Source: Pararhodobacter oceanensis (lineage in GTDB: Bacteria > Pseudomonadota > Alphaproteobacteria > Rhodobacterales > Rhodobacteraceae). Taken from it: 64,000 bases of DNA. Positions 50,972 through 60,131 of the stretch are shown here, one piece after another. The translations under genes and the position numbers were made by a program. Location: positions 434,001-498,000 of the forward strand of contig NZ_QDKM01000002.1 in assembly GCF_003076755.1 (NCBI RefSeq), written 5' to 3'. Below the pieces are notes generated by a model. It had not been told where the DNA came from. It saw only the letters and a list, made by a program, of their open reading frames with translations, and did no database searches. The first letter of the stretch is position 1, and every line of letters starts with the position of its first letter.

Positions 50972-52252
50972 TCAGCGGGGGTTGCCACCCACCCAAGTGG
51001 CCCGAATGGCGCGGTCGTCGCCCATCATGATGGTCGGAAACAGCGCTTCCCAGAAGTCTTTGGCCTGGGCGTGGCGCTGGGCGATCACCGGTGTCGAGGC
51101 CAGATCCACCACGATCAGATCGGCCTCATAGCCCGGCGCCAATCTGCCGATGGTATCGCCCAGCCCCAGCGCCTGCGCGGAACCGGCAGTGGCCAGCCAC
51201 CACAGATAGGAGGGGTGCAGCGCGGTGCCGCGCAATTGTCCGATCTCATAGGCCGCCGCCATCGTGCGCAGCATCGAGAAATTCGAGCCGCCACCGATAT
51301 CCGTGGCCAGCCCGATGCGCTGCCCCTCAGCCTTGAGCCCCGCCATATCAAACAGGCCCGAGCCGATGAAAGTGTTCGAGGTCGGGCAATGCACCAAGGC
51401 CGCGCCGGTCTCACGGATCCGCGCGCGCTCGCGTTCGGTCAGATAGATTGCATGGCCGTAAAGCCCGCCTGCGCCCAACAGGCCAAAGCGCTCGTAGACA
51501 TCGAGATAATCGCGCGCCTCGGGGAAAAGCTCCTTCACCCAGGCGATTTCTTCGTGCTGTTCGCTGATATGGGTCTGCATCAGGCAGGTGGGATGCTCGG
51601 CCCAGAGACTGCCCAAAGCCTCAAGCTGCTCGGGCGTCGAAGTGGGCGCAAACCGCGGTGTGATCACATAAGAGATACGGTCGCGCCCGTGCCATTGTTC
51701 CAGCAGTGCTTTCGACTGGTCATAGGCGCTTTGCGCGGTGTCGCGCAGCCCCTCGGGCGCGTTGCGGTCCATACAGGTCTTGCCGCCCAAAACCCGCATG
51801 CCGCGCGCCTGCGCCGCTTTGAACAGCGCGGTGACGCTTTGCGGCGCGACGGTGCAATAGCTGGCCACCGTGGTGGTGCCGTGATCGAGCATCAGGTCCA
51901 TACAGGTCCCGGCCACCGCCTGCGCATAGGCGGGATCCTCAAGCCGCATTTCCTCGGGGAAGGTATAGCTGTTGAGCCAGTCGATCAGCCGTTTGCCCCA
52001 GCTCGCGATCATCGCCGTCTGCGGATAATGGATATGCGCGTCGATGAACCCGGGCGAAATCAGCGCCTCGCCATAGTCATGCACCTGCGCCTGCGGATGG
52101 GCGGCGCGCAGGTCATCCGCCGTGCCCACCGCCTGAATGCGCCCGCCGTCTACCAGAACCGCGCCGCGGCGCTCGATGATCGCCGCCGCGGGCCCGTCAT
52201 AAAACGGGTCGGAGGAATAGCCGAGCGTCTGCCCGAGAAGAAGATTAGCCAT
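50972..52252 (-). CDS. guaD: Guanine deaminase
   Basis: It converts guanine to xanthine in purine salvage. The 426-aa amidohydrolase has the metal motif PGFIDAHIHYPQT, the second His in MQTHISEQHEEI, the region HCPTSNTFIGSGLFD, and the late Asp in LATDIGGGSNFSM. GSGLFD and IGGGSNFSML are typical of guanine deaminases. The ATG at 52252 (MANLLLGQT) is preferred; the frame extends into the mgtE leader region without support. Confidence 0.93.
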   Translation of the reverse strand: MANLLLGQTLGYSSDPFYDGPAAAIIERRGAVLVDGGRIQAVGTADDLRAAHPQAQVHDYGEALISPGFIDAHIHYPQTAMIASWGKRLIDWLNSYTFPEEMRLEDPAYAQAVAGTCMDLMLDHGTTTVASYCTVAPQSVTALFKAAQARGMRVLGGKTCMDRNAPEGLRDTAQSAYDQSKALLEQWHGRDRISYVITPRFAPTSTPEQLEALGSLWAEHPTCLMQTHISEQHEEIAWVKELFPEARDYLDVYERFGLLGAGGLYGHAIYLTERERARIRETGAALVHCPTSNTFIGSGLFDMAGLKAEGQRIGLATDIGGGSNFSMLRTMAAAYEIGQLRGTALHPSYLWWLATAGSAQALGLGDTIGRLAPGYEADLIVVDLASTPVIAQRHAQAKDFWEALFPTIMMGDDRAIRATWVGGNPR

Positions 52253-52361
52253 GGAACCCAGTGAGTTTGAAACGGTCTTCCCTTTATTGCGCGGAGAATT
52301 ACGCTTAACAACCACCAAACCCCGCGACGAGTCGGGGCCAGATTTGCTTGGGGAGGCGTGA

Positions 52362-53768
52362 ATGGCAGAACCGGAACACGGCGCGCGGCAGGAGACCGGC
52401 GTCCTGGAGGCCGAGGAGCAGTCGCGCGAGGGGCTCGATAATGAGCGCATTCAGGCGATTCTGGACGCTGTCGAGGCCGGTGACGCACCCGCGGTAATCG
52501 CCGAACTGGAGCCGCTGCATGCCGCCGATATCGCCGATTTCATCGAGCAGATCAGCAGCCAGCAGCGGCGCGCATTTCTGGCGCTTTCGGCCGATCAACT
52601 CGATGGCGATGTGCTCTCCGAGCTTGAAGAGGGCGTGCGCGAAGAGGTGATCGAGGCGCTCCCGCGGGAGGCGCTGGCCGAGGCGGTGCGCGAGCTTGAT
52701 ACCGACGATGTGGTTGATATCCTTGAAGATCTTGAGGATATCGATCAGGCCTATATCCTCGAGACGATGGAAAGCGACGACCGCGCGGCGGTGGAGTCGT
52801 CGCTGGCCTGGCCCGAGCATTCCGCCGGCCGCCTGATGCAATCCGAGACCGTGGCGGTGCCGCAGGATTGGACCGTCGGCGCGGCGATTGACTTCATGCG
52901 CACCGAGGACTGGCTGCCGGATCAGTTCTACCACGTGATCCTCGTCGATGAGCGGCACCGGCCCAGCGGCTATGTCACCCTCGGGCGGCTGTTGTCGGCG
53001 CGCCGCGCGATGGCGCTGTCGGAACTGGTCGAGGAGAGTTTCCTCTCGGTCGAGGCTACCGAAGAGGAAGAGGAAGTCGCCCATCTGTTCAACAAATATC
53101 ACCTGATTTCGATGCCGGTGGTCGATCAATCCGGCCGTCTGGTCGGTGTGATCACAATTGATGACGCGATGGCGGTGCTGGATGACGAGCATGAAGAAGA
53201 CATGCTGCGGATGGCCGGTGTGAATGAGGAAAGCTCGCTCTCGGACCGTATCATCGACACCGCCAAGGGCCGGTTTTTATGGTTGTTTATCAATCTGATC
53301 ACCGCGATCTTCGCCTCTCTGGTGATCGCCCAGTTCGAGGATGAGATCAGCGCTCTGGTGGCCTTGGCGGTGCTGATGCCGATCGTCGCTTCGATGGGCG
53401 GCAACGCCGGCACCCAGTCGATGACGGTGGCGGTGCGGGCCTTGGCGACGCGCGAATTGACTGGCCAGAACACCCGCCGCGTGATCTGGCGTGAGCTGGC
53501 GGTGGGGATGATCAACGGCTCGGCCTTCGGTCTGATCATGGCGGTGGTCGCGGGCTTCTGGTTCGGTCTGCCGATGCTGGCGGTGGTGATCGCGCTGTCG
53601 ATGTTCGCGACCTTGGCCTCGGCGGCGCTCTCGGGGATTGTGCTGCCGGTGATGCTGGACAAAATGAAGGTCGATCCGGCGCTGGCCTCGGGGCCCTTTG
53701 TCACAACCGTCACCGATGTGGTCGGTTTCTTCGCCTTCCTCGGGCTCGCCTCTGTCATGCTGCTGTAA
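52362..53768 (+). CDS. mgtE: Magnesium transporter MgtE
   Basis: A Mg2+-gated Mg2+ channel of the inner membrane. The 468-aa chain has an acidic N-domain (about 25-135), a pair of CBS domains (about 150-275) and five C-terminal membrane helices (from about 305). The pore region ASMGGNAGTQSMTV is conserved. The acidic N-domain and CBS pair bind Mg2+ and close the channel when it is plentiful. GGGGAGGCGTGA precedes the ATG. No M-box-like leader was recognised. Confidence 0.96.
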   Translation: MAEPEHGARQETGVLEAEEQSREGLDNERIQAILDAVEAGDAPAVIAELEPLHAADIADFIEQISSQQRRAFLALSADQLDGDVLSELEEGVREEVIEALPREALAEAVRELDTDDVVDILEDLEDIDQAYILETMESDDRAAVESSLAWPEHSAGRLMQSETVAVPQDWTVGAAIDFMRTEDWLPDQFYHVILVDERHRPSGYVTLGRLLSARRAMALSELVEESFLSVEATEEEEEVAHLFNKYHLISMPVVDQSGRLVGVITIDDAMAVLDDEHEEDMLRMAGVNEESSLSDRIIDTAKGRFLWLFINLITAIFASLVIAQFEDEISALVALAVLMPIVASMGGNAGTQSMTVAVRALATRELTGQNTRRVIWRELAVGMINGSAFGLIMAVVAGFWFGLPMLAVVIALSMFATLASAALSGIVLPVMLDKMKVDPALASGPFVTTVTDVVGFFAFLGLASVMLL

Positions 53769-53786
53769 GGTAACAGGGCGGGCGAG

Positions 53787-54341
53787 ATGAAGATCGACGG
53801 GCAGAAAACCGCAGCGCGCAAGCTGGCGTTTGCGGCGCGGAAAGCGGCGAAATCCGGGGCGCGCGATGCCGCCGCGCAGGCGCAATTGGCGGCGGCTTTG
53901 GCGCCCTATGCGCAGGACGCGCTGGCGGGCTATATGCCGATCCGCACCGAGGTTGACCCGCTGCCGGTGATGGCGGCGCATGCGGGCGTGGTCGGCGTGC
54001 CGGTGATCCGTGGCGCGGGCCAGCCGCTGGAGTTTCACCGCTGGAGCCATAGCTGCGCGCTGGTCGATGGCCCCTTTGGCGCGCAGGTGCCCCGTGACGC
54101 CGAGGTGATCACCCCGCGGGTGGTGATCGTGCCGCTGGTCGGTTTTGACGCGCAGGGCTACCGTCTGGGCTATGGCGGCGGGTTTTATGACCGCACGCTG
54201 GCCCTGTTGCGGGCGGCGGGGCCGGTGCTGGCGCTGGGCTATGCCTTTGATGCGCAAGAGTTATCGCAGGTGCCGATTGACCAATATGACCAGCGGCTTG
54301 ACGGCATTGTCACCGAGAGCGGCCTGCGCCGCTTTGGCTAG
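53787..54341 (+). CDS. 5-formyltetrahydrofolate cyclo-ligase
   Basis: It converts 5-formyl-THF with ATP to 5,10-methenyl-THF, returning the folate to one-carbon metabolism. The 184-aa protein has the family opening R-K-x-A (ARKLAFAARKAAK), PIRTEVDP, the C-terminal phosphate/metal loop LGYGGGFYDRTLA and GYAFDAQE. It lies 18 bp after mgtE and is probably co-transcribed. Confidence 0.92.
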   Translation: MKIDGQKTAARKLAFAARKAAKSGARDAAAQAQLAAALAPYAQDALAGYMPIRTEVDPLPVMAAHAGVVGVPVIRGAGQPLEFHRWSHSCALVDGPFGAQVPRDAEVITPRVVIVPLVGFDAQGYRLGYGGGFYDRTLALLRAAGPVLALGYAFDAQELSQVPIDQYDQRLDGIVTESGLRRFG

Positions 54342-54385
54342 GCCGCAGCGCAGGCGTCGGGTGCAGCGCTTCCGAACCCTTCATC

Positions 54386-54424
54386 GTTAACTCCCGCGGT
54401 TCATCATTAATCGCGGGTGTTAAC
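54386..54424. terminator. GTTAAC-bounded hairpin between convergent genes
   Basis: GTTAACTCCCGCG (54386-54398) pairs with CGCGGGTGTTAAC (54412-54424) with one mismatch and a 13-nt loop. It separates the convergent folate gene and lipoprotein gene, as the similar hairpin at 12971 does for its pair. Confidence 0.6.
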
Positions 54425-54426
54425 CG

Positions 54427-54918
54427 TTAATCCGTGCAGACGGTCTCGCGCTGTCCGGCGCTGGTAAACACCTCTTGGCAGCCAAAGATCGGCTGCATCG
54501 GCGCGCAGGTCCGCGAGCGCGCCAGACAGGCGCCTTCGCAATCGCTGGCCTCATCACATTGCCGCCCGGAATCGCTGGTTTGATAGACGCAGGCATAGGC
54601 CTCGGCGCCGCGCGCCATGAACCGCCCGCCGTCGCTGGTGCAGGCGGCGCGCTGGCGGGCCAGCATCGCCCCCGAGGGTGGCGGCGTCACGCGGGTTTCG
54701 GGTGCCACGTATTCCGGCGTCGGGCGCGACGGGCCTTCGCTGTCATAAGTCGCGTCGAAATTCGGATTATAGGCCGGTTCCTGCGCCTGCGGCTGGGCGA
54801 CGGGTGCGGGCGGCGTGTAATAGAGCCCCTGCGGCAGGCCGTTCGGGTCGATCACACAGCCCGTCAGGGCGACCATCGGAAGTATCATCAAGGCGAATGC
54901 GGTCAGTAATCGGGTCAT
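54427..54918 (-). CDS. Cys-rich lipoprotein of unknown function
   Basis: The 163-aa protein has a lipoprotein signal with the lipobox LTGC (Cys21), a Pro/Tyr/Ala-rich linker to about residue 85, and a small C-terminal domain with seven to eight Cys (CTSDGGRF, YACVYQ, CDEASDCEGACLARSRTCAP, CQEVF, CTD) likely to form disulfides in the periplasm. No family was recognised. Confidence 0.8.
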   Translation of the reverse strand: MTRLLTAFALMILPMVALTGCVIDPNGLPQGLYYTPPAPVAQPQAQEPAYNPNFDATYDSEGPSRPTPEYVAPETRVTPPPSGAMLARQRAACTSDGGRFMARGAEAYACVYQTSDSGRQCDEASDCEGACLARSRTCAPMQPIFGCQEVFTSAGQRETVCTD

Positions 54919-55036
54919 ATGATCCTCGGTTGGTCAGTTGCGGTGGGCCGTGGTGTGAACTCTCGTTTTTACTGGGTCGAAAAGCGGCGCTCAGGGTGGC
55001 GCTCAGGGATAGTCCCCGAGCGCCGCGCAGCGCCGT

Positions 55037-56077
55037 TCAATAGGGCATCGGGTGGTCTTTATGGGTCTGGTCAATCGCCGCCAGCAACTCATCGGGCAGG
55101 GTCAGATCGCGGGCCGGAAGCTGCCGCGCCAGTTGCTCGGCACTGGTGGCGCCAAGGATCGGGATCGAGGTAAACGGCCGCGTGCGGTGCCATGCCAGCG
55201 CCATCTGCACCGGATCGAGCCCGAAATCGCGCGCCAGCCCCAGATAGGCGGCGACGGCGTCAAACACCCGCGGGGTCAACCGCCCGCCCAGTTCCGCATT
55301 CACCGACCGGCGCGATCCCTCGGGCGTCACATCGCCCGCGTATTTGCCGGTCAACAGCCCCGCCGCCAGCGGTGAAAACGCCAAATTCGGTACCTCTTCC
55401 AGCGTGCAGGCCTCGGCCATATCGGTGTCGAATAACCGGCACAGCAAGGAGTATTCATTCTGCACCGTGGCCACCCGCGGCAGCCCTTCGGCTTCGGCAA
55501 TCGCGCTCCATTGCGCCAGCCCCCAAGCCGATTCGTTGGACAGGGCAATCGCGCCGATCTTGCCCTCTTCGATCAGCGCCGCCGCCTCGCGCAGCACCTC
55601 GGTGATATGGGCGCGGACCTCTGCTTTGCCCGTCGGCGGTTGGAAATTCCAGTTCTTGCGGAAATGATACGAGCCGCGATTGGGCCAGTGAAGTTGGTAA
55701 ATATCAATATGGTCGGTCTGCAACCGCGCCAGCGCCTCTTCGACCGCAGAACGCAGCCGCGCCGCCCCGATCATCGGCGCGCCGCCTTCGAACACACCGG
55801 CGCCCTCGCCACTGATTTTCGAGGCGATCACCAGCCGGTCGCGCCCGCCTTTGGCGTTCCACGCGCCGATAACGCGCTCGGTGGCGCCGCGTGATTCGAT
55901 GCGGATCGGATTGACCGGATACATTTCGGCGGTGTCGAGAAAATCCACCCCGTGTTCAAGCGCCATATCAATCTGGCGATGGGCGTCTTCAAGCGGGGTC
56001 TGATGGCCCCAAGTCATTGTGCCCAAACAAAAATCAGGGATCGTCAGGGCGGTATCGCGAAGCGTGTATCTGGTCAT
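55037..56077 (-). CDS. Aldo/keto reductase (Tas-like)
   Basis: A 346-aa NADPH-dependent oxidoreductase with the TIM-barrel tetrad: Asp and Tyr in DFLDTAEMYP, Lys in VIASKISG, His in YQLHWPNRG. The opening CLGTMTWGHQT and the length match E. coli Tas rather than the shorter reductases. The ATG at 56077 follows AAGGAATATGGA; an upstream extension of the frame is unlikely. The substrate is unknown. Confidence 0.9.
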   Translation of the reverse strand: MTRYTLRDTALTIPDFCLGTMTWGHQTPLEDAHRQIDMALEHGVDFLDTAEMYPVNPIRIESRGATERVIGAWNAKGGRDRLVIASKISGEGAGVFEGGAPMIGAARLRSAVEEALARLQTDHIDIYQLHWPNRGSYHFRKNWNFQPPTGKAEVRAHITEVLREAAALIEEGKIGAIALSNESAWGLAQWSAIAEAEGLPRVATVQNEYSLLCRLFDTDMAEACTLEEVPNLAFSPLAAGLLTGKYAGDVTPEGSRRSVNAELGGRLTPRVFDAVAAYLGLARDFGLDPVQMALAWHRTRPFTSIPILGATSAEQLARQLPARDLTLPDELLAAIDQTHKDHPMPY

Positions 56078-56173
56078 TCCATATTCCTTATCAGCCCCGC
56101 AGCCTAGCGGTTTCAGAGTGAAAAACAAGAGAAGCGGAATTGAGAACATAGCGCGAACATGCTAGGGTGAGGC

Positions 56174-56989
56174 ATGAAGGATCACCCCGAACAGCCCCCT
56201 CAAAGCCCCCGTTCCAGCGCCGGGACCACTGCGGCCGCCGACCCCAAGGCTGACCCCAAAGCCAACCCCAAACTCGCCCGCGCCGCGCAGCTTATGGCCG
56301 AGCTGAACGCCGCCGCAGGCCGCGATGACGGCCCGCCGCCCGCGCCGCTTTATCCTTTACAGCCGCTGCAAGATGTCGCCTTGGCGCGCGGGCGGGTGCA
56401 TGAATTCACCGGCTCCGCGCGGCGCACATTGGCGGCGCTGGCGGTGGGGGCGGCGCAGCCCGAGGGACCGGTGATCTGGTTCCGGCCGGCCTGGCGCAGC
56501 GATGGGTTTTACCCCTACGGGCTGGCCACATTGATGCAGGATCCCAGCGCCCTGATCATCGCCAAGTGCAAACGTCCGGTCGATGTTTTGTGGAGCATGG
56601 AGGAATCCCTGCGCTCGGGCTGTATTGCGCTGGTCATCGGCGAGATCGCCGAAGCGCCGGACCTGCGGCAGGTGCGGCGGCTGCATATGGCGGCGGATGA
56701 GGGGCTGATGCGCAACCGGCAGGCGGGCCGCCACGCGCCCGCGCCCTTGGGGGTGATGCTGGGTCATGAGACCGCGCGCAGTGCCATCGCGGGGGTCGAA
56801 AGCCGCTGGTCGCTGCATCACATGCCGCCCGATCCCGCGCTGCTGCGGCCCGCCGCGCCGCGCTGGCGGCTCGGGCGGCAATTGCAGCGCGGACAGCCGC
56901 CCAAAGACTGGGAATTGCGCCTGCACCCGCCACCGGTGGGCAGCGCGGAGGCGAACGGCCCATGGCGCCCGCAGGTGCTGGCGCTGTAA
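56174..56989 (+). CDS. Orphan ImuA-like (RecA-fold) protein
   Basis: The 271-aa protein opens with a Pro/Ala-rich stretch. From about residue 70 it follows the ImuA/SulA-like pattern: GRVHEFTGSARRTLAALAVG, PVIWFRPAW, then a LIIAKCKRPVDVLWSMEESL block and RSGCIALVIGEI. ImuA is a RecA-like accessory of the ImuB-DnaE2 mutasome. The Walker A lysine is absent. No imuB or dnaE2 is adjacent; a ZIP transporter follows. The role is uncertain, and the family call rests on memory of ImuA-like sequences. Confidence 0.65.
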   Translation: MKDHPEQPPQSPRSSAGTTAAADPKADPKANPKLARAAQLMAELNAAAGRDDGPPPAPLYPLQPLQDVALARGRVHEFTGSARRTLAALAVGAAQPEGPVIWFRPAWRSDGFYPYGLATLMQDPSALIIAKCKRPVDVLWSMEESLRSGCIALVIGEIAEAPDLRQVRRLHMAADEGLMRNRQAGRHAPAPLGVMLGHETARSAIAGVESRWSLHHMPPDPALLRPAAPRWRLGRQLQRGQPPKDWELRLHPPPVGSAEANGPWRPQVLAL

Positions 56990-57054
56990 AGCGGCAGGCC
57001 GTGTCACCCGCCAAACGCTTGTAATGGCGGGAAAACTGGCGCTATGATCCCCCC

Positions 57055-57768
57055 ATGGACAGTCTGACCCTCTCGCTATTGCTGGCGCTGGGCGCCGGCA
57101 GCACGATCCCGCTCGGCGCGCATCTCGCCAGTGTTGAACATATCCGCCAGCGCTGGCTCGAGGATGAATTTCGCCATTCGGTGATCGCCTTTGGCGGCGG
57201 CGTGCTGATGGCGGCGACGACGCTGGTGCTGGTGCCCGAGGGTATTCATGAACTCTCGATGCTCTGGGTGATCGTATCCTTCACCCTTGGCGGGTTGGGG
57301 TTTTTCCTGCTCGACCGGCTGATCGCGCAAAAGGGCGGATCGGTCTCGCAATTGATGGCGATGCTTTTGGACTTCATCCCCGAGGCGATTGCGCTCGGTG
57401 CGGCGCTGGCGCTGGGCAAGCCGACCGGCATCTTGCTGGCCTTCCTGATCGCGGTGCAAAACCTGCCCGAGGGTTTCAACGCCTTCCGCGAGATCAAGGC
57501 CAGCGGCGCGCACCGCAAATCCACCATATTGATCAGCTTCTGGGCGATGATCCTGATCGGCCCGCTCTGCGCCTATCTCGGCCATGAGGTGCTCTCGCAG
57601 AGCCCGCAGTTACTGGGCGCGATGATGTTGGCGGCGGCGGCGGGGATCATCTATCTGACCTTCAAAGATATCGCCCCGCAGGCCGAACTCGAGGCCCATT
57701 GGGCGCCGCAACTCGGCGCGGTGATCGGCTTTCTGGTCGGCCTCATCGGCCATATGCTGACCCTCTAG
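57055..57768 (+). CDS. ZIP family divalent metal transporter
   Basis: A 237-aa protein with eight hydrophobic helices. The metal-site helix has HExP-like features in LLDFIPEAIALGAAL, and the following helix has QNLPEGFNAFREI, characteristic of ZIP transporters, usually for zinc or iron. Several ZIP His residues are replaced (Pro-Glu retained), so the metal is uncertain. The last four bases overlap the convergent SulP stop. Confidence 0.88.
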   Translation: MDSLTLSLLLALGAGSTIPLGAHLASVEHIRQRWLEDEFRHSVIAFGGGVLMAATTLVLVPEGIHELSMLWVIVSFTLGGLGFFLLDRLIAQKGGSVSQLMAMLLDFIPEAIALGAALALGKPTGILLAFLIAVQNLPEGFNAFREIKASGAHRKSTILISFWAMILIGPLCAYLGHEVLSQSPQLLGAMMLAAAAGIIYLTFKDIAPQAELEAHWAPQLGAVIGFLVGLIGHMLTL

Positions 57769-59030
57769 CGCTCGGGCGGGGTCCAGTCCTTCTCCATCCC
57801 CGCATCATTGCGCCGCAGCCGCAGCGCCAGACCGACCGCCACGCCGACGCCGATTGCCACCGTCAGATCGACAAACACCGTCAGCAGCAAGGTTAACACC
57901 AGCAGCACCTGATCCGAGCGCCGGTCTTGCAGATAGCCGCGCCATTTATGCGGCTCGCTCATATTCCACGCGGTCAGGATCAGCAGACCGGCCAGCGCCG
58001 GCATCGCCAGATAACCGGCCAAGGGCGCCGCCACCAGCATCACCAGCAGGATGGTCAATGCATGCACGATCCCCGCCACCGGCGTTTTGCCACCGGCGCG
58101 GATATTGGTTGCGGTGCGGGCAATCGCGCCGGTCGCGGGCAACCCGCCAAACAGCGCCGAGCCGAGATTGGCAAACCCCTGCGCCAGAACTTCGGCATTG
58201 GGCCGGTGCTGCCCGCCGATCATCTTGTCGGCCACCATCGCCGAAAGCAGCGATTCGACGCTGGCCAGAAAGGCGATGATAAACGCCGAAGGCAGCAATT
58301 CGACCAGCCGCGCGGCGCTGATCTCGGGTAGGGCGGGCATTGGCAGGCGGCTGGGCAGGGGGCCAAAGCGTGACAGAATCGTATCCACCGGCAGCGAGGC
58401 CAGCGCCACCAAAGCCGAGGCCAGCCCGACCGCAATGATCAACCCGGGCATTCGCGGCGACAGGCGGCGCAGCGCCACGATCCCCGCCATCGTCGCCAGC
58501 CCGATCACCAGCGCCAGACTGTTCACCGTGTCCCGCGCCGCCCAGAGCGCCTCCATCTTGGCGATGAATTCCGCCGGCACCTGCGCAATCGACAGGCCAA
58601 ACAGATCGCTCAGCTGGCTGGCGGCGATGATCACCCCGATGCCGATGGTGAAGCCGTTGATCACCGGTCCCGGCACAAAGGCCACCAGATTGCCCGCCCG
58701 CAACAGCCCCGCGAGCAGCATGATACCGCCGGCCATAAACGTCGCCAGCACCAGCCCGTCATAGCCGTAATCGGCAATCACGCCGAAAACGACAACGATA
58801 AACGCCCCCGTCGGCCCACCGATCTGCACGCGGCTGCCGCCGAGAAACGAGATCAGGAAACCGGCGACAATTGCCGTCACCAGCCCTTTTTCCGGCCCCG
58901 CGCCCGAGGCTATGGCAATCGCAAGGCTCAGGGGCAGGGCGACCATCGCCACCGTCACCCCCGCGACCAGATCGCTGGCGAATTGCTGGCGGTCATAGGT
59001 TGCCAGCGTCGAGATCAGTTTAGGTTTCAT
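57765..59030 (-). CDS. SulP family anion transporter without a STAS domain
   Basis: The 421-aa membrane protein has the SulP core, opening with DLVAGVTVAMVALPLSLAIA and GGSRVQIGGPTGAFIVVV. It ends soon after the last helix (VAVGLALRLRRND), so the cytoplasmic STAS domain (about 130 residues) of most SulP proteins is missing. Sulfate, bicarbonate or dicarboxylate are possible substrates. It overlaps the convergent ZIP gene by 4 bp and diverges from the ArsR gene. Confidence 0.92.
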   Translation of the reverse strand: MKPKLISTLATYDRQQFASDLVAGVTVAMVALPLSLAIAIASGAGPEKGLVTAIVAGFLISFLGGSRVQIGGPTGAFIVVVFGVIADYGYDGLVLATFMAGGIMLLAGLLRAGNLVAFVPGPVINGFTIGIGVIIAASQLSDLFGLSIAQVPAEFIAKMEALWAARDTVNSLALVIGLATMAGIVALRRLSPRMPGLIIAVGLASALVALASLPVDTILSRFGPLPSRLPMPALPEISAARLVELLPSAFIIAFLASVESLLSAMVADKMIGGQHRPNAEVLAQGFANLGSALFGGLPATGAIARTATNIRAGGKTPVAGIVHALTILLVMLVAAPLAGYLAMPALAGLLILTAWNMSEPHKWRGYLQDRRSDQVLLVLTLLLTVFVDLTVAIGVGVAVGLALRLRRNDAGMEKDWTPPER

Positions 59031-59157
59031 GGCGTTAAGATTTCCCTAAATCGCGCAAAGTGCAAGCATCTGCGACACTTAGGCCGGTGCTCAGGCCGTC
59101 ACTTAGCCATTCATCTAAGCGTCTTGACCGAATCACCTCGCGGAGTTACTAAGGCAA

Positions 59158-59499
59158 ATGGCTAAGTTGGACCCCGCCCTCGACCTCTGTTTCGCCGCCC
59201 TCGGCGATCCGACCCGCCGCGCGATCCTGCAGCGGCTGGCGCGCGGCGAGGCCAGCGTCAGCGAACTCGCGGCACCGCATGACATGGCGCTGCCCTCTTT
59301 TATGGGGCATCTGCGCAAACTTCAGGACGCAGGGCTGGTGATAAGCGAAAAACGCGGCCGCACGCGGATCTGTGCGCTCGCCCCCGAGGCCTTTCTGCCC
59401 GCGCAACACTGGCTCGAGGCGCAGCGCGCGCTCTGGCAGGGGCGGCTGGACCGGTTCGATGATTACGTGACCCAATTGGCAAAGGACGCAGAGACATGA
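59158..59499 (+). CDS. ArsR family transcriptional regulator
   Basis: A 113-aa winged-helix protein: LGDPTRRAILQRLARGEASV and MGHLRKLQDAGLV cover the DNA-binding part. It lacks the metal-binding Cys motif (ELCVCDL) of arsenic sensors. It belongs to the type paired with an SRPBCC/AHSA1 protein, whose gene follows with a 4-bp overlap. The pair probably forms a ligand-responsive unit. Confidence 0.9.
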   Translation: MAKLDPALDLCFAALGDPTRRAILQRLARGEASVSELAAPHDMALPSFMGHLRKLQDAGLVISEKRGRTRICALAPEAFLPAQHWLEAQRALWQGRLDRFDDYVTQLAKDAET

Positions 59500-59996
59500 C
59501 CACTTCCCAAACCGCCGCCGATCTCGCCCGCGATCTCGATCCCGACACCGACCTGAGCTTCACCCGCATCCTGCAAGCGCCGCGCGAACTGCTGTGGCGC
59601 TGCTGGACGACGCCCGAACATATCACCCAATTTTTCATGCCCGCGCCGCATAAAGTGCTGGCCTGCGAGATTGATCTGCGGGTGGGCGGGCGCTTCAACA
59701 CCAGCTTCGAGGTCGAGGGCTATGTGATGGACAATAAGGGCGTCTGGCTGGAGGTGATCGAGGGGCGGCGGCTGGTCTTCACCGATGCCTATGCCGAGGG
59801 GTGGAAACCCGCGCCCGACCCCTTCATGACCGCGATCATCGACTTTGCGGATGCGGGCGAGGGGGCGACAAGCTACACCGCCACCGCGCGGCACCGCTCA
59901 CCCGAGGCCCGCCAAACGCATGAAGATATGGGGTTTTTCGACGGCTGGGGCACAGTCTGCACCCAGCTTGAGGCCTATGCCCGAACGCTGCTCTAG
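59496..59996 (+). CDS. SRPBCC / AHSA1-like protein
   Basis: The 166-aa protein has the AHSA1 fold signature: FTRILQAPRELLWRCWTTPEHITQFF near the start (short form PRELLWRCW), then KVLACEIDLRVGGRF and a C-terminal helix with GFFDGWGTVCTQLEAY. Such proteins bind hydrophobic ligands. It is translationally coupled to the ArsR gene, and a toxin or stress response role is often inferred for such pairs. The substrate is unknown. Confidence 0.88.
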   Translation: MTTSQTAADLARDLDPDTDLSFTRILQAPRELLWRCWTTPEHITQFFMPAPHKVLACEIDLRVGGRFNTSFEVEGYVMDNKGVWLEVIEGRRLVFTDAYAEGWKPAPDPFMTAIIDFADAGEGATSYTATARHRSPEARQTHEDMGFFDGWGTVCTQLEAYARTLL

Positions 59997-60131
59997 CGCA
60001 CGGCACCGGCAACCAGCGGCGCAAACTATCTGTTGGGGGCGAAGCCGTATTAGCGACGTTGCCCTCACACCAAGAGGCGAACCCCGTCAGCGCGGCCATA
60101 CTTACAGCCGCGCCAGCGCTTTGCGCAAATC

